NCBI RefSeq assembly: GCF_011759375.1
Contig: NZ_JAARML010000002.1
Span: forward strand, 682,001 to 746,000
Direction of reading: 5' to 3'
From: Paraflavitalea devenefica
GTDB taxonomy: Bacteria > Bacteroidota > Bacteroidia > Chitinophagales > Chitinophagaceae
Length of the DNA: 64,000 nucleotides
Positions 54,208-63,981 of this stretch are shown piece after piece. Below the pieces are notes generated by a model. It was not told where the DNA came from, did no database searches, and saw only the letters and a program-made list of their open reading frames with translations. Position numbers and translations under genes: made by a program. Each line of letters starts with the position of its first letter. Position 1 is the stretch's first letter.

Positions 54208-56583
54208 CTAATCCATATGCCAGCGATAAACCGCGCCCAGCAGCACGATTCGGCCTGGTTGTGCAGGCATAAGCCTGTCGGTATAATCTGTGATATTATC
54301 GGCAGTGATTCGTAGGCTGAGATGATCTTTCAGCAACCTTTTTTCAATAGATGCATTCAGCAGGAAGAAGCCCTCTACAAAAGTATCATAACGGTCAATG
54401 AAGGCATTGTTATTGGCATCGCCAAAAGGATACTTACCGCGGTAATTCACTCTAAAGGAAGCGTTGATACCTGCTGCACGCCAGGAATAAAATACCCGCA
54501 GGTTGGCCATATGGCGTGAGCGGTTTTCAATGCCCCAGTAATCTGAGGGAATGGAACTACGCGTTTCTCCTGTTTCATTATTGCGTACTTTATTCCAGGG
54601 CCAGTTGGCAGCCCGGATACTGACTTCCACACTTCTGTCTTTGGCTATTAAATACTGGTAACCGCCATTGATCTCCAGGCCTGTTATTGGAGTCCAGGAG
54701 CAGGAGGCTTCTACGCCCTTATTGACAGACTTCGGTAAATTCTGGTAAGTAAATATCTGCCGGTTATTGCTGCCGGTAGCCACCTGTATGCTGTTGATCT
54801 GGTTACGGATATCATGATAGAAAACACCGGCTTCTAGTTTGAAAGTATTGTTCAGCTTGAACAGCAGGCTCATATTGAGGGAGGTGGATTTTTCAGCCTG
54901 CAGGTTGCCATCCAGTTGTTGCAACAGGTGCTGGCGGATCTCAGATATCTGTCCTGCTGCTTCCAGTTGCTTCAATGTCTCACCCAATACCTCAGTACCC
55001 ACCACCATATAATTGCTGAGCGGGTTCAGGAATACCTGGTAACGATTCTTGAAGTCGGGTGTTTTAAAACCTGTTCCTGCTGCCAGTTTACCGGTAAGCC
55101 AGGAAGTGATCTTTTGTTGCAGGCCGAGGCTGGGATTGAATCGTCCGCCGTAATTATTATGCCTGTCGTACCGCAGTCCGCCTGTTAGTTCCGTGGTTGA
55201 ATGCAGTAGCCAGTTGGCTTGCAGGTAAGCAAAACCTGCCGTCATATCAGCGGCATGGGTATAGGCATTATTATCCATCATCTCCAGGCTGCCACCTAAC
55301 CCACCTGTTAATTTCACTGCCTGCCAGGGTGCATAAGCAAACTGTTGTTCAAAACGGTGCAGGGTTTGGGCAAATTGTTCAGCACTGGCTGTACTGCCCT
55401 GTTGCCACAACACGCTCATGTCAGATACATAGCGGGTGAAATAATACCGGCTCATGCTGCGCAGTCCATTGTTGAAGTTGTGATTATAATAACCGGAGAG
55501 ATTGATATCTGTTACGTCCTGGTTATCTCCTGAAGTATTGGCCTGACCTCCTCCTGACCCAGTGAATATTTTTGACATGAACGACCGGCGGAGGGCATAT
55601 CGTCCTGTCATACCTACAGTTCCGTTCTTGCTGAGGCGATAGCGGGCGCGCCCCTGTACGCTGTAATCGTCATAGGGTGGGGCGGTGGTGCCTTGTGAAA
55701 TATATTGTTTATCGGTATTGAAACCATCGCTGTGGTAATAGTTGGCCGACAGGTTGGCCGATCCACGCTTATGGGCAAAGGGAGTTTCTCCTTCCAGCGT
55801 CGCATCTACAATATTCAGGCTGCCATATTGCAGGGAGGCCTGTGCCTGCGGTTGTATAGCGCCGTAACGGGTAACAATATTGATGGCGCCGCCCAGCGCC
55901 TCACTACCGAACAGGCAGGAGGATGCGCCTTTAATGATCTCTATTCTTTCAATATTGGTGATGCTGATCCGGGAAAGATCAAAGTTCCCTGAATTCCGGC
56001 CTACCATAGGCTGACCATCTATCAGTACCATTACATATTCCGATCCGAATCCCTGCATTTGTATGCCGGTGGCCCGGGCGCCGCCGCTGATATCACTTAC
56101 CACGGCCAGGCCTGTTTGCTCTTTCAGCAATTCGTCCAGCCTGCGACTGCCCATCCGCTCGATGGTCTCGCGCGTGATGACCGTTACCGGCATGGCCGAT
56201 TGCTGAATATTGAGCAGGTTGTCGGGAGTATAAGATTTAATATCAGCCGCTACAATTACTTCCTGCATTTCACCCACGCCCGGCTTTAGCCGGATGACGA
56301 CAGCGGTAGTGACGCCCGCCTGAATGGCTACTTCCTGCGTATCGGTAATAAAACCTACATTACTCACATACATCGTGTAGGTACCCTCATACAGCCCTCT
56401 GAACACAAAAGCGCCTTTGGCATCTGCCTGTTTCAAATGGCGGTCAGGCTCCAGGCGGATGGTAGCGCCCGGAAGTATTGTTCCCTTTTCATTAACAATA
56501 ATTCCTTTGAGTATGCCTTGCTGAGCAAACAACCCGGTGTGTATAAAGGTCACTACAAAAAATACGGTGAGTGTGCGGAGCAT
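54208..56583 (-). CDS. TonB-dependent receptor, probable haem receptor (HmuR-like)
   Basis: A 791-residue outer-membrane receptor. Signal peptide (to GLFAQ), carboxypeptidase-like domain (GILKGIIVNEKGTILPGATI), plug (SAMPVTVITRETIERMGSRR, GIQMQGFGSEYVMVLIDGQP, IERIEIIKGASSCLFGSEAL, GGAINIVTRYG) and a barrel containing KLAAGTGFKTPDFKNRY and NLPKSVNKGVE. Two bases after haem oxygenase, so tightly coupled; it is the last gene of the operon. Haem specificity is inferred from haem oxygenase and HmuY genes. No strict FRAP/NPNL box was seen. Confidence 0.88.
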   Translation of the reverse strand: MLRTLTVFFVVTFIHTGLFAQQGILKGIIVNEKGTILPGATIRLEPDRHLKQADAKGAFVFRGLYEGTYTMYVSNVGFITDTQEVAIQAGVTTAVVIRLKPGVGEMQEVIVAADIKSYTPDNLLNIQQSAMPVTVITRETIERMGSRRLDELLKEQTGLAVVSDISGGARATGIQMQGFGSEYVMVLIDGQPMVGRNSGNFDLSRISITNIERIEIIKGASSCLFGSEALGGAINIVTRYGAIQPQAQASLQYGSLNIVDATLEGETPFAHKRGSANLSANYYHSDGFNTDKQYISQGTTAPPYDDYSVQGRARYRLSKNGTVGMTGRYALRRSFMSKIFTGSGGGQANTSGDNQDVTDINLSGYYNHNFNNGLRSMSRYYFTRYVSDMSVLWQQGSTASAEQFAQTLHRFEQQFAYAPWQAVKLTGGLGGSLEMMDNNAYTHAADMTAGFAYLQANWLLHSTTELTGGLRYDRHNNYGGRFNPSLGLQQKITSWLTGKLAAGTGFKTPDFKNRYQVFLNPLSNYMVVGTEVLGETLKQLEAAGQISEIRQHLLQQLDGNLQAEKSTSLNMSLLFKLNNTFKLEAGVFYHDIRNQINSIQVATGSNNRQIFTYQNLPKSVNKGVEASCSWTPITGLEINGGYQYLIAKDRSVEVSIRAANWPWNKVRNNETGETRSSIPSDYWGIENRSRHMANLRVFYSWRAAGINASFRVNYRGKYPFGDANNNAFIDRYDTFVEGFFLLNASIEKRLLKDHLSLRITADNITDYTDRLMPAQPGRIVLLGAVYRWHMD

Positions 56584-56585
56584 TC

Positions 56586-57146
56586 TTATAATGCTTTAGC
56601 GGGTTCAAATACGTCACCAAAACGGTTGAAGGTGGCATTCGCCGCTTCGATGGCTGCTGACTCATCTCCTGCTGTTACTGCCTGCTGGTTGAGCACTGCA
56701 ATAAACTTCCCCCACATTTCACCGGTAGCAGGCCCGTATCCTGAAAAGAAAGAAACACCTTGTGTAATACCGCCTTTGGCCAGCATCTGCACAATAATGC
56801 TGCCGCCCATGATTGAGCCTTCCATTACATATAGTGCCCCCAATGCGGATAATGTGCCGGAAATTTCAGGAGCAGTGGCCGCGGGCAGATCATCAACCGT
56901 AAAGCCCAGTTCTTCTATATCTTTCTTCAGGTAAGATGAATTGCGACGGTCTTTATAGTCAGGTAACAACTCCGGGGTGATGAACGGTGCAATGGCTTTT
57001 TCTACCTGGCTGAAATAGGCATAGAAATTTTTGAGCAGCGCTGCATAATCCGCATTACTGCGGATGGCCTTGAGTTGCAGTACCACTTTTTTCTCTAATT
57101 GCTGGTGTGCTGTTTTGGTAGCTTCTTTAATATTGGTGCTGAGCAT
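56586..57146 (-). CDS. Biliverdin-producing haem oxygenase
   Basis: A 186-residue enzyme that opens haem to biliverdin, CO and Fe2+. The proximal haem ligand is His14 in EATKTAHQQLEKKV. The distal helix is LYVMEGSIMGGSII, with the Gly-rich kink typical of haem oxygenases. Length is typical. It sits between the S41 peptidase and the receptor, so the operon both imports haem and releases its iron. Confidence 0.88.
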   Translation of the reverse strand: MLSTNIKEATKTAHQQLEKKVVLQLKAIRSNADYAALLKNFYAYFSQVEKAIAPFITPELLPDYKDRRNSSYLKKDIEELGFTVDDLPAATAPEISGTLSALGALYVMEGSIMGGSIIVQMLAKGGITQGVSFFSGYGPATGEMWGKFIAVLNQQAVTAGDESAAIEAANATFNRFGDVFEPAKAL

Positions 57147-57239
57147 ACGTTTGGTTTTTAATTTTTAATTGTCGCAAATATTGGAACAAGATCAATGTTC
57201 CTGGTGATGAAATCCGGTTTCATTTATATCAAATCCGGT

Positions 57240-58745
57240 TTATTTTAAGGGCCGGCGTCTTTCTATCATACCTGTAAAGGTAGCTTCTTCTGTAACGATC
57301 GTTTTAACAGTAACTGGCAAAGCCTCCTGCCCGCCGGTCCGGAACGGGCTCTTGCTGATGTATGCCAATGCCTGCTGCAGGCAGGCTTCTTCCGGGTCGC
57401 CAAAATCCCTGGTTACATCATCGGTTGCCGGGAAGTCAGGGTTCAATCCTGCATAGTAATCGCCTTCACCGGAGGTATTGAGGATCCGGAACTGCGACAG
57501 GTAAACAGTAAACACGTCAATGCCAATACCGAAAAAGCCTACCGGTTTACCATAGGTAGTGCTGCCCACCAGCTTCACATCCACATAAGGCTTCAGGCAG
57601 TTGATCAGTAACTCACCGGCGGATGCTGTGCTGCCACTCACCAGGAAGACAACACTTTTTATACCGGTAAGCGCACCCTTCTTCTCAAAGTGATGGGTAT
57701 TGCCTTTTACGGAGTAATCTGCATCGGCATACGTGGCCGGCCTGCCATTCACATATACCGGCTGCCGGTTTTCATCGAGGTAAGGGATCTGTTTAAGGAT
57801 AGGGGCTTTGCCCTGCTGCAGTAAGGTATTATAATGCTCTGCATACATAACGGCGCCGTTGATGGCAGCGGGCGCTATCAGATTGGTCATATATTCAGCA
57901 GTTTCCACATAGCCTCCTGCATTATACCGGAGGTCAATCACCATATTGGTAATGTCCTTGCCGGAAAAGGCGTCGAAGGCTGCTTTCAATGCTGCCTGTG
58001 CATTATCGGGATGACTGAACCTGGCAAGCGCTATATAAGCTACTTTTTTACTGCCGGCATCCAGGATGGTTGTCTTTAATACAGGAGAGGCTGTATAAGC
58101 AGCGCGATTGAGTATTACCTCCAGCGTATCACCATCCTGCTTTTGCAATAGCAACGAGAGGGAGGATGATTCCAGCATGTCTTTCAGCACGAAGGGATTG
58201 GTGGAAACGGGGGCGCCGTTTACCTGTAATAGCTGCATCCCTCTTTCGAGACCGGCGGCGGCAGCCGGAGATCCCTGTTCTACATAACGGATATATACCT
58301 GCGTGTTGTTGACTACTGCAATACCCAGACCCATATCATTGCCGGCGCCATCCAGTCCTACCGAAGCGGAACGGCCGGTGATAATATTCCCTTTGGCGAT
58401 ATAGGAATACAAGGGCTGGTGATAGCCGGGCCGGTATTCATAAGGCTGATTGGTAGCAGGATTGATGGCCTGGTTGGTAATAGCCTGTAAGGCCGATTGC
58501 AGGGCAGCCATATCCAATGTGGCCGCTGTTGCATATTGGCGGGGCGCAAAAGCAGCATATGCCGGGAGTGATGGATACCACAGATACGTTTCCCGGGCAT
58601 ATAGGTAAAGGGAGTCCAGGCTTAGCTCTAAACGGGTACCGGCAGGCAATGGCGTACCGCCATCACCTGCCTGGTTTTTGCGGCAGGCAGCGAGTGATAG
58701 CCATCCTGCCAGCAATAAAGGAATACCCTGTTTATGGTTCGCCAT
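57240..58745 (-). CDS. S41 family peptidase lipoprotein
   Basis: A 501-residue C-terminal-processing-type serine peptidase on a lipoprotein. Lipobox in LSLAAC (Cys21), PDZ domain (YVEQGSPAAAAGLERGMQLL), and the S41 catalytic Ser in VSGSTASAGELLINCL with the Lys in TYGKPVGF. Such S41 lipoproteins recur in haem-uptake operons of Bacteroidota; their substrate is unknown, perhaps haem proteins. 29 bases after the NHL-repeat gene. Order suggests release of haem from host or environmental proteins (inference). Confidence 0.9.
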   Translation of the reverse strand: MANHKQGIPLLLAGWLSLAACRKNQAGDGGTPLPAGTRLELSLDSLYLYARETYLWYPSLPAYAAFAPRQYATAATLDMAALQSALQAITNQAINPATNQPYEYRPGYHQPLYSYIAKGNIITGRSASVGLDGAGNDMGLGIAVVNNTQVYIRYVEQGSPAAAAGLERGMQLLQVNGAPVSTNPFVLKDMLESSSLSLLLQKQDGDTLEVILNRAAYTASPVLKTTILDAGSKKVAYIALARFSHPDNAQAALKAAFDAFSGKDITNMVIDLRYNAGGYVETAEYMTNLIAPAAINGAVMYAEHYNTLLQQGKAPILKQIPYLDENRQPVYVNGRPATYADADYSVKGNTHHFEKKGALTGIKSVVFLVSGSTASAGELLINCLKPYVDVKLVGSTTYGKPVGFFGIGIDVFTVYLSQFRILNTSGEGDYYAGLNPDFPATDDVTRDFGDPEEACLQQALAYISKSPFRTGGQEALPVTVKTIVTEEATFTGMIERRRPLK

Positions 58746-58773
58746 ATAATTTATTTGTCTGTTGCCATTTTGA

Positions 58774-60636
58774 TTATGGTGGCGTGATCTTACGGATGCG
58801 GTTACCTGCAGTTACATACAAAATACCGGCAGCATCTATAGCGATACCTCTCGGGGTGCTGAATTTTGCTTCGGAACCGGAACCGTCAGCAAAGCTATTC
58901 TCACCGCTACCGGCCCAGGTGATCACTGTACCATCGGGGCTTATACGGCGGATACGGTGGTTGTTGCCATCGGCCACGTATAAATACCCTTGTGCATCCA
59001 TGGCCAGACCGTTGGGGGTATTGAACTGTGCGGCAGTACCTGCGCCATCTGCAAACCCGGCAGTGCCCGTGCCAGCCAGCGTAGTCACATTGCCAGACGG
59101 GCTTATCTTACGGATGCGGTGGTTACCATTATCGGCTACATATACATTGCCACTACCATCTACGGCTATACCATAGGGCGATTTGAACATAGCAGTGGCG
59201 CCCGGACCATCTGCAAACCCGGCGGTGCCATTACCGGCCAGGGTAGTTACATCGCCTGCCGGACTTATTTTGCGGATGCGGTTATTGGTAAGATCAGTGA
59301 TGTACACATTGCCATTAGCATCCACGGCCACATCTCTTGGAAGGGAGAACATAGCAGTTGTCGCCGTTCCATCTGCAAAACCTCTTGTGCCACTGCCCGC
59401 CAAAGTAGTTGCCACGGCGCCAGGGCTTATTTTGCGGATACGCTGGTTCCAGTAATCGGGCAGGTATAAATTACCATCTGTACCTATAGCGATACCTACC
59501 GGAGAATCGAAGGAGGCGGCTGTACCAGTGCCATCAGCATAGGCTCTTGCACCGGAACCGGCAAAAGTGGTGACTGCTGTAGCGGCATCTACCTTCCGTA
59601 TCTTATGGGTATTCTCTACTACATATAAGTTGCCTGCAGGATCAATAGCCAATCCTGTAATGGTACGGAACGAGGCGGCTGTGCCAATACCATCCACCGA
59701 AGCATTGGCGCCATCACCTGCAAGGGTAGTTACGGTAGTAGCGGCGGCACTGAGCACCGTAAAGGGTGTTGCAGCGGTACGGCTGTATTGTCCTACTGTT
59801 ACGGTTATATTGCCGGTGCTTGCTCCAACAGGTACCAACACTTTCAGCTGGGTGGAGCTGGCTGCTGTTACGGTAGCCGCTACTCCATTGAAGGTTACTG
59901 TGTTGTCGGCAGGCGTAGTACCAAAATATTCTCCCGTCAGCGTTACTTCGTCGCCGGCCGCTCCTTTATCAGGACTGAAAGTGGTAATGACCGGGCGGGC
60001 ATACACCTTTACTGCTGAATCACTGCTATATATTGTATAGATATTATTGACCAGCTTTATTTTATAGTAACCGGTATCGGCTAGCGCTATAGGTACCGGT
60101 TTTGCATAGATGGTAGTTGCATCCATTGATGCGATGGGAAGGTTCACCTCCTGTCCGGCAGCATTGATGGCGTACAGGCGGGTGAGGGAAGTATCCGGTA
60201 TCAGGTTGGCAAAACCATCTATGCGCCAGGCCGATTTTACATTAAAACTGAATTTGTTGCTGGTTGTCACAGGTTCATCCTGGTACACTTTCAGGTAAAG
60301 GGTATAGGTGGCCTTGCTGCTGTCCTGCGCAGTAACTGTATATTTTACGCCGCTTTTCAAGGCGATCTTTTGCCCGGATGCAGGATATATGGTAGCATTT
60401 TCCGAAATGGTAATAACGGGAGCAACCGAGTCGGGAACGGCTTTGAATCCCGACCAATAAACGACTATGCTATCATTGGTAACGGCAGCTTTCAGACTGC
60501 CTGTATCATAAGCGATCTTAAATGATGTTATTTCATTGTAGGGGTGTGGCGCATCCACATACTCTCTTTTGCAACTACCCAACACCAGCAGCAGTGAAGC
60601 GCCTGCTGCCATCCATTTATTGATTGATTGACTCAT
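58774..60636 (-). CDS. NHL-repeat lipoprotein with IPT/TIG domain
   Basis: A 620-residue lipoprotein. Lipobox LLLVLGSC, then a DUF5018-like N-terminal part with VTAQDSSKATYTLYLKVY, an IPT/TIG domain (PVITTFSPDKGAAGDEVTLT), then six NHL units of about 52 residues with the recurring form GIAVDGSGNVYVADNGNHRI and RKISPSGNVTTLAGTGT. They form a six-bladed propeller. It probably binds a protein or haem carrier at the cell surface. In the operon between the small lipoprotein and S41 genes. Partner unknown. Confidence 0.88.
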   Translation of the reverse strand: MSQSINKWMAAGASLLLVLGSCKREYVDAPHPYNEITSFKIAYDTGSLKAAVTNDSIVVYWSGFKAVPDSVAPVITISENATIYPASGQKIALKSGVKYTVTAQDSSKATYTLYLKVYQDEPVTTSNKFSFNVKSAWRIDGFANLIPDTSLTRLYAINAAGQEVNLPIASMDATTIYAKPVPIALADTGYYKIKLVNNIYTIYSSDSAVKVYARPVITTFSPDKGAAGDEVTLTGEYFGTTPADNTVTFNGVAATVTAASSTQLKVLVPVGASTGNITVTVGQYSRTAATPFTVLSAAATTVTTLAGDGANASVDGIGTAASFRTITGLAIDPAGNLYVVENTHKIRKVDAATAVTTFAGSGARAYADGTGTAASFDSPVGIAIGTDGNLYLPDYWNQRIRKISPGAVATTLAGSGTRGFADGTATTAMFSLPRDVAVDANGNVYITDLTNNRIRKISPAGDVTTLAGNGTAGFADGPGATAMFKSPYGIAVDGSGNVYVADNGNHRIRKISPSGNVTTLAGTGTAGFADGAGTAAQFNTPNGLAMDAQGYLYVADGNNHRIRRISPDGTVITWAGSGENSFADGSGSEAKFSTPRGIAIDAAGILYVTAGNRIRKITPP

Positions 60637-60674
60637 TCTATTATTGATAGTTTATAGTTGGTGATTGATGACTG

Positions 60675-61481
60675 TTATTCGTAGATGATCCTGATCGGGT
60701 TCTTCAGCGTGGTAGTCCTGCTGTAATACTGTACCTTGATCCGGTACAACCCGGGAGGAGGCGAGGTTTGGTTGGCGCCGCCGGTAAGAAGATCATACCC
60801 AATTACTCCCGACAGGTTTACAATTACATGTGAATAAGAAGTAACGCCCGCACCGGCAAAAGCAGGGGCGCCGGCCCCATCGGCCGTCATCGGGTATTCC
60901 GTACCATTTTCTGCTACAAGACTTACCCTTCCTACTGCCTGCGACACGATATTCGAAGGGGAAAACAGGTAAGGAGTAGTTGTGTAAATGGGAATGCTAT
61001 TGGCATACCAGCTTATGCTATGGTTATAGGTAACCGGATCGGCCGGGTCGGTAGTAACTTCCTGAAAGCTTAAAGGCGGCTGCTGTGATATAATATGCAG
61101 GCTATAGGTGGAGACGGATTTGTCTTTCCCGGTTACTGTATATTGTATAGTACGTCCCTTGGCAAAATAATCGGCCAGGTTTTCAATGAAAGTGCCGCTT
61201 GCCGGGCTTATGCTGGCTCCTTCAGACACGGTTATTTGTGGTTCCAGGATGGAGAGGAACAGGGTGGGGCCGAGGTACACCGTAATGGTATGGTCATTAT
61301 CATCTACCACGCCGGTAATGGGTGTGGTGGTGTTGACAATTTTATAACTGAGTATCCGGCTTTGTGATTGCGGGGGATAGGGATTGGTGGTGGTTTTGGT
61401 GCAGGCGGTCAGAAGCCATAAAAAGCCTGCAATAAGAAAAATAGAGCGTTGGTATTGTATGGAGCAGTTGCTGTTTATCAT
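60675..61481 (-). CDS. Surface lipoprotein, unknown (DUF5018-like part)
   Basis: A 268-residue lipoprotein, start chosen at MINSNCSIQYQRSIFLIAGF giving a lipobox FLWLLTAC. The mature part has SRILSYKIVNTTTPITGVVD, then SEGASISPASGTF and QYTVTGKDKSVSTYSLHI, the same block that opens the NHL-repeat lipoprotein next door, so the two share an N-terminal domain. C-terminus ends NPIRIIYE. Role unknown; in the haem operon. Confidence 0.7.
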   Translation of the reverse strand: MINSNCSIQYQRSIFLIAGFLWLLTACTKTTTNPYPPQSQSRILSYKIVNTTTPITGVVDDNDHTITVYLGPTLFLSILEPQITVSEGASISPASGTFIENLADYFAKGRTIQYTVTGKDKSVSTYSLHIISQQPPLSFQEVTTDPADPVTYNHSISWYANSIPIYTTTPYLFSPSNIVSQAVGRVSLVAENGTEYPMTADGAGAPAFAGAGVTSYSHVIVNLSGVIGYDLLTGGANQTSPPPGLYRIKVQYYSRTTTLKNPIRIIYE

Positions 61482-61588
61482 GTTCTGAAGAGTTGAGATA
61501 AACCTGCTACCGGACATAGCCGGTAGCAGGTTATAACGGTAAAAAGATCGACAAAAGGACGGAGGTTTAATGCTAATGGCAGCTTATA

Positions 61589-62290
61589 TTATAGATGCTT
61601 ATAATCAAAGCTGAAATACGGGTAATTGGTCGGGTACGGTGAACCTACCGGTGTTGCGTTATAATAAATACTGTTGATGCGTAACTTCCACACTTCGTTG
61701 GTTGATTTTTTGGTGAGCAGGTAAGTCCGGGGTGTATAAGCAACTACGGTATGATTCACGAGTGAATAAACATACCAACCTGCGGCGGCAGGATTGCCAA
61801 CACCGGTGATTGAATTATAACTGGCAACACCGCTGGCAATAAGGGTAGAACCTGTTGTGCTGGTCACACTTCCAAAGGCCGTGTTGATATAGCGCAGGGT
61901 GAACCGGCTGGTATCTACTGTCAGGTCGGCGGTGGCAGAACCGGTAAACTTGAAGCTATAGCTGGATATACCGGCGCCAGACAAACCATCGTTATCGTCA
62001 AAGCTGTAATAATAGGTACCTGCTTTGGTAGCCCATTGGTTGGTATCGGTCAGGTCCTGTACAGTACCCTGGTGAAAATTGCGGGCGCCATACGCACCGT
62101 CGGCCAGTCCTTTCAGGTAGCCTTTGGTTTCAGCGTCTTCAAAATCAACGGAGTCGCCTTCGGCAGGAAGAGCTACAGCGGTGCCAGTTGGTGCGGGCAG
62201 TGTGGCCAGGCTGTCTGATTTTTTACAGGATGTAATTGTTGCAGCAGCAGCGATGGCTATTGCAGCAACAAGACTGATTTTTTTTAACAT
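61589..62290 (-). CDS. HmuY-like lipoprotein
   Basis: A 233-residue lipoprotein (ITSCKKSD, Cys22). The C-terminal part PRTYLLTKKSTNEVWKLRI, then YFSFDYKHL, follows the pattern seen in the two clear HmuY genes upstream (PRSFVVKTAKGNYAKIQIYS). The N-terminal half is less similar. It may be a divergent haem-binding protein. Gap to next gene 107 bases, to the previous HmuY gene 143 bases. Confidence 0.55.
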   Translation of the reverse strand: MLKKISLVAAIAIAAAATITSCKKSDSLATLPAPTGTAVALPAEGDSVDFEDAETKGYLKGLADGAYGARNFHQGTVQDLTDTNQWATKAGTYYYSFDDNDGLSGAGISSYSFKFTGSATADLTVDTSRFTLRYINTAFGSVTSTTGSTLIASGVASYNSITGVGNPAAAGWYVYSLVNHTVVAYTPRTYLLTKKSTNEVWKLRINSIYYNATPVGSPYPTNYPYFSFDYKHL

Positions 62291-62433
62291 AGTTAATGTG
62301 TTTAAATTTGCCCCATTCGGTGTTAAAAACAGGGCGGGTTAGAAAAATACCGTCCGGCGCAGGGCACTCTTGTACAAGAAGAAATGTCCTGCGCTTTTTT
62401 TATTGTCAATTCAGCATACCCAATGTTGATAGC

Positions 62434-63234
62434 TCACTCAGTGATGGCCAGGTTCTGGCTGCCATCTTTTTGTATGGCGTACTTCATCGTTATAAAGCCC
62501 GGCTTGTTGGAGCGGGTGGGCGTTTCAGGGGCGTCCTTATAAAAGCTATAGATCTGTATCTTGGCATAATTGCCCTTGGCTGTTTTCACAACGAACGACC
62601 TGGGCAGCGCATAAGCTACATGCGCTACAGAATCTGTCGGCCGGGAAGGGAACAACTCGCCATAGAAATCATACCAGGCCCATCCGGGAGTAGTGTTCTG
62701 GAAATAATCCAGGCCTACTATAGCATCGGTTTCCCATTTGCCTTCTGCTATACTGGCCGTGGTTACCTTGGTAAATGCCTGATCAAAAAGGCTGCGGGTA
62801 GGCACGCTTTTGATCGGCTGACCGGGCGCTTTATAATAAATGGCATCGAGGTCATTATGCACCACCATATAAATGCCGCCTTTTCCGGGGCCGCCATATC
62901 CCGGCGAACTGGTGATGGTGCCGCTATTGGCGCATACGTTACTGTTGTAAGTGCCGTTAAAACAGATGTCCCAGTTGGCTGTTTGCGCCTGTGAGGAGGG
63001 AATGATCTTTCCTTCTTCCAGGCTATAATAAAAAGGCTTGGCGCCGCTGGCGAAGGTGGCTGCCGAATCGGCCACCAGGTTGCGCAGAAAATAGACGCCG
63101 GTTACAACAGGCTTTTCTTCTTCGGGATCAGGCGTTTCCTCAGTTTCTTTTTTACAGGAGATCAGTGATAGGGTGCTAGTTAGTACAAAGCAGAACAGTA
63201 ATGTGCGTTTAATGTGATTAGGGCAGGTTACCAT
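62434..63234 (-). CDS. HmuY family haem-binding lipoprotein
   Basis: A 266-residue lipoprotein. Lipobox LSLISC then KKETEETPDPEEEKP linker. HmuY hallmarks: PFYYSLEEGKIIPSSQAQTA, NWDICFNGTYNSNVCANSGT, GGPGKGGIYMVVH, and PRSFVVKTAKGNYAKIQIYS. In Porphyromonas gingivalis HmuY takes haem from host proteins with two His ligands and passes it to HmuR (established); here candidate ligands such as His in YMVVHND cannot be placed without an alignment. 33 bases after the next HmuY gene. Confidence 0.85.
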   Translation of the reverse strand: MVTCPNHIKRTLLFCFVLTSTLSLISCKKETEETPDPEEEKPVVTGVYFLRNLVADSAATFASGAKPFYYSLEEGKIIPSSQAQTANWDICFNGTYNSNVCANSGTITSSPGYGGPGKGGIYMVVHNDLDAIYYKAPGQPIKSVPTRSLFDQAFTKVTTASIAEGKWETDAIVGLDYFQNTTPGWAWYDFYGELFPSRPTDSVAHVAYALPRSFVVKTAKGNYAKIQIYSFYKDAPETPTRSNKPGFITMKYAIQKDGSQNLAITE

Positions 63235-63267
63235 GATAGTGTTGTTATATTGCTTGTAAATGAAAAA

Positions 63268-63981
63268 CTATTGTGTGGAAAGGTTGCGGCTTCCATCCTG
63301 CTGAACATAATACCGGAAAGTGAAATAAGGGGCCGGCCAGTGCAGGTCCGTCACCGTTGGGGGATTGCCCTGGTACACATTGAGGATCTCCAGTTTGGCA
63401 AACTTTCCCGTGGCGGTTTTTAATACGAATGTTCTGTTTTTAATGGGTACCGCAATGTGGTTGGACAGTGTATAGAAAAACCAGCCAAATCCATTGCCAC
63501 TATCCCAACCTGTTCCACTGTAGGCCTGGGTAGCAAATAGTTCATCCGAAGGCGCTTCTGTTACCTGGCGGTAAGGCTTGTCTATCATTACTATACCGGT
63601 TGATTGGCCGGGGCCACCATAGCCGGGATTAGCAACCAGCGTACCACTGTTGCAGGACACGAGTGAGTTATAGATACCACTAAAGCAAATATCCCAGCCC
63701 GTTGTTTTCAGCCAGGCAGCGGAGTCAGCCGCCGTTTTCACCCATATCTGTTGTTTATCGCTGAAGCGGAAGAGGAAGGGGAAGAAAGGACGTTTCTCTT
63801 TGCCGTCTACGCCATCGCCCATCGAGGCGCCGGTATCGCCGGCCAGGTCATAGATCACAGTACTTTTGCCATCTTCAAGGGGAGGTTCTTCTTTTTCTTT
63901 CTTGCAGGCATTGAGGGAGAGCAATGCCATGATCATAACAGTAATAAGGTTTATTCTTTGGCCGGCGTGCAGCATTTGCAT
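63268..63981 (-). CDS. HmuY family haem-binding lipoprotein, second copy
   Basis: A 237-residue lipoprotein, first gene seen of the operon; the promoter must lie within the last 19 bases or outside the window. Lipobox LLSLNAC then KKEKEEPP. HmuY features: PFFPFLFRFSDKQQIWVKTA, GWDICFSGIYNSLVSCNSGT, GYGGPGQSTGIVMI, NRTFVLKTATGKFAKLEILN. It is a diverged duplicate of the next gene and shares order and strand with it. Confidence 0.83.
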   Translation of the reverse strand: MQMLHAGQRINLITVMIMALLSLNACKKEKEEPPLEDGKSTVIYDLAGDTGASMGDGVDGKEKRPFFPFLFRFSDKQQIWVKTAADSAAWLKTTGWDICFSGIYNSLVSCNSGTLVANPGYGGPGQSTGIVMIDKPYRQVTEAPSDELFATQAYSGTGWDSGNGFGWFFYTLSNHIAVPIKNRTFVLKTATGKFAKLEILNVYQGNPPTVTDLHWPAPYFTFRYYVQQDGSRNLSTQ

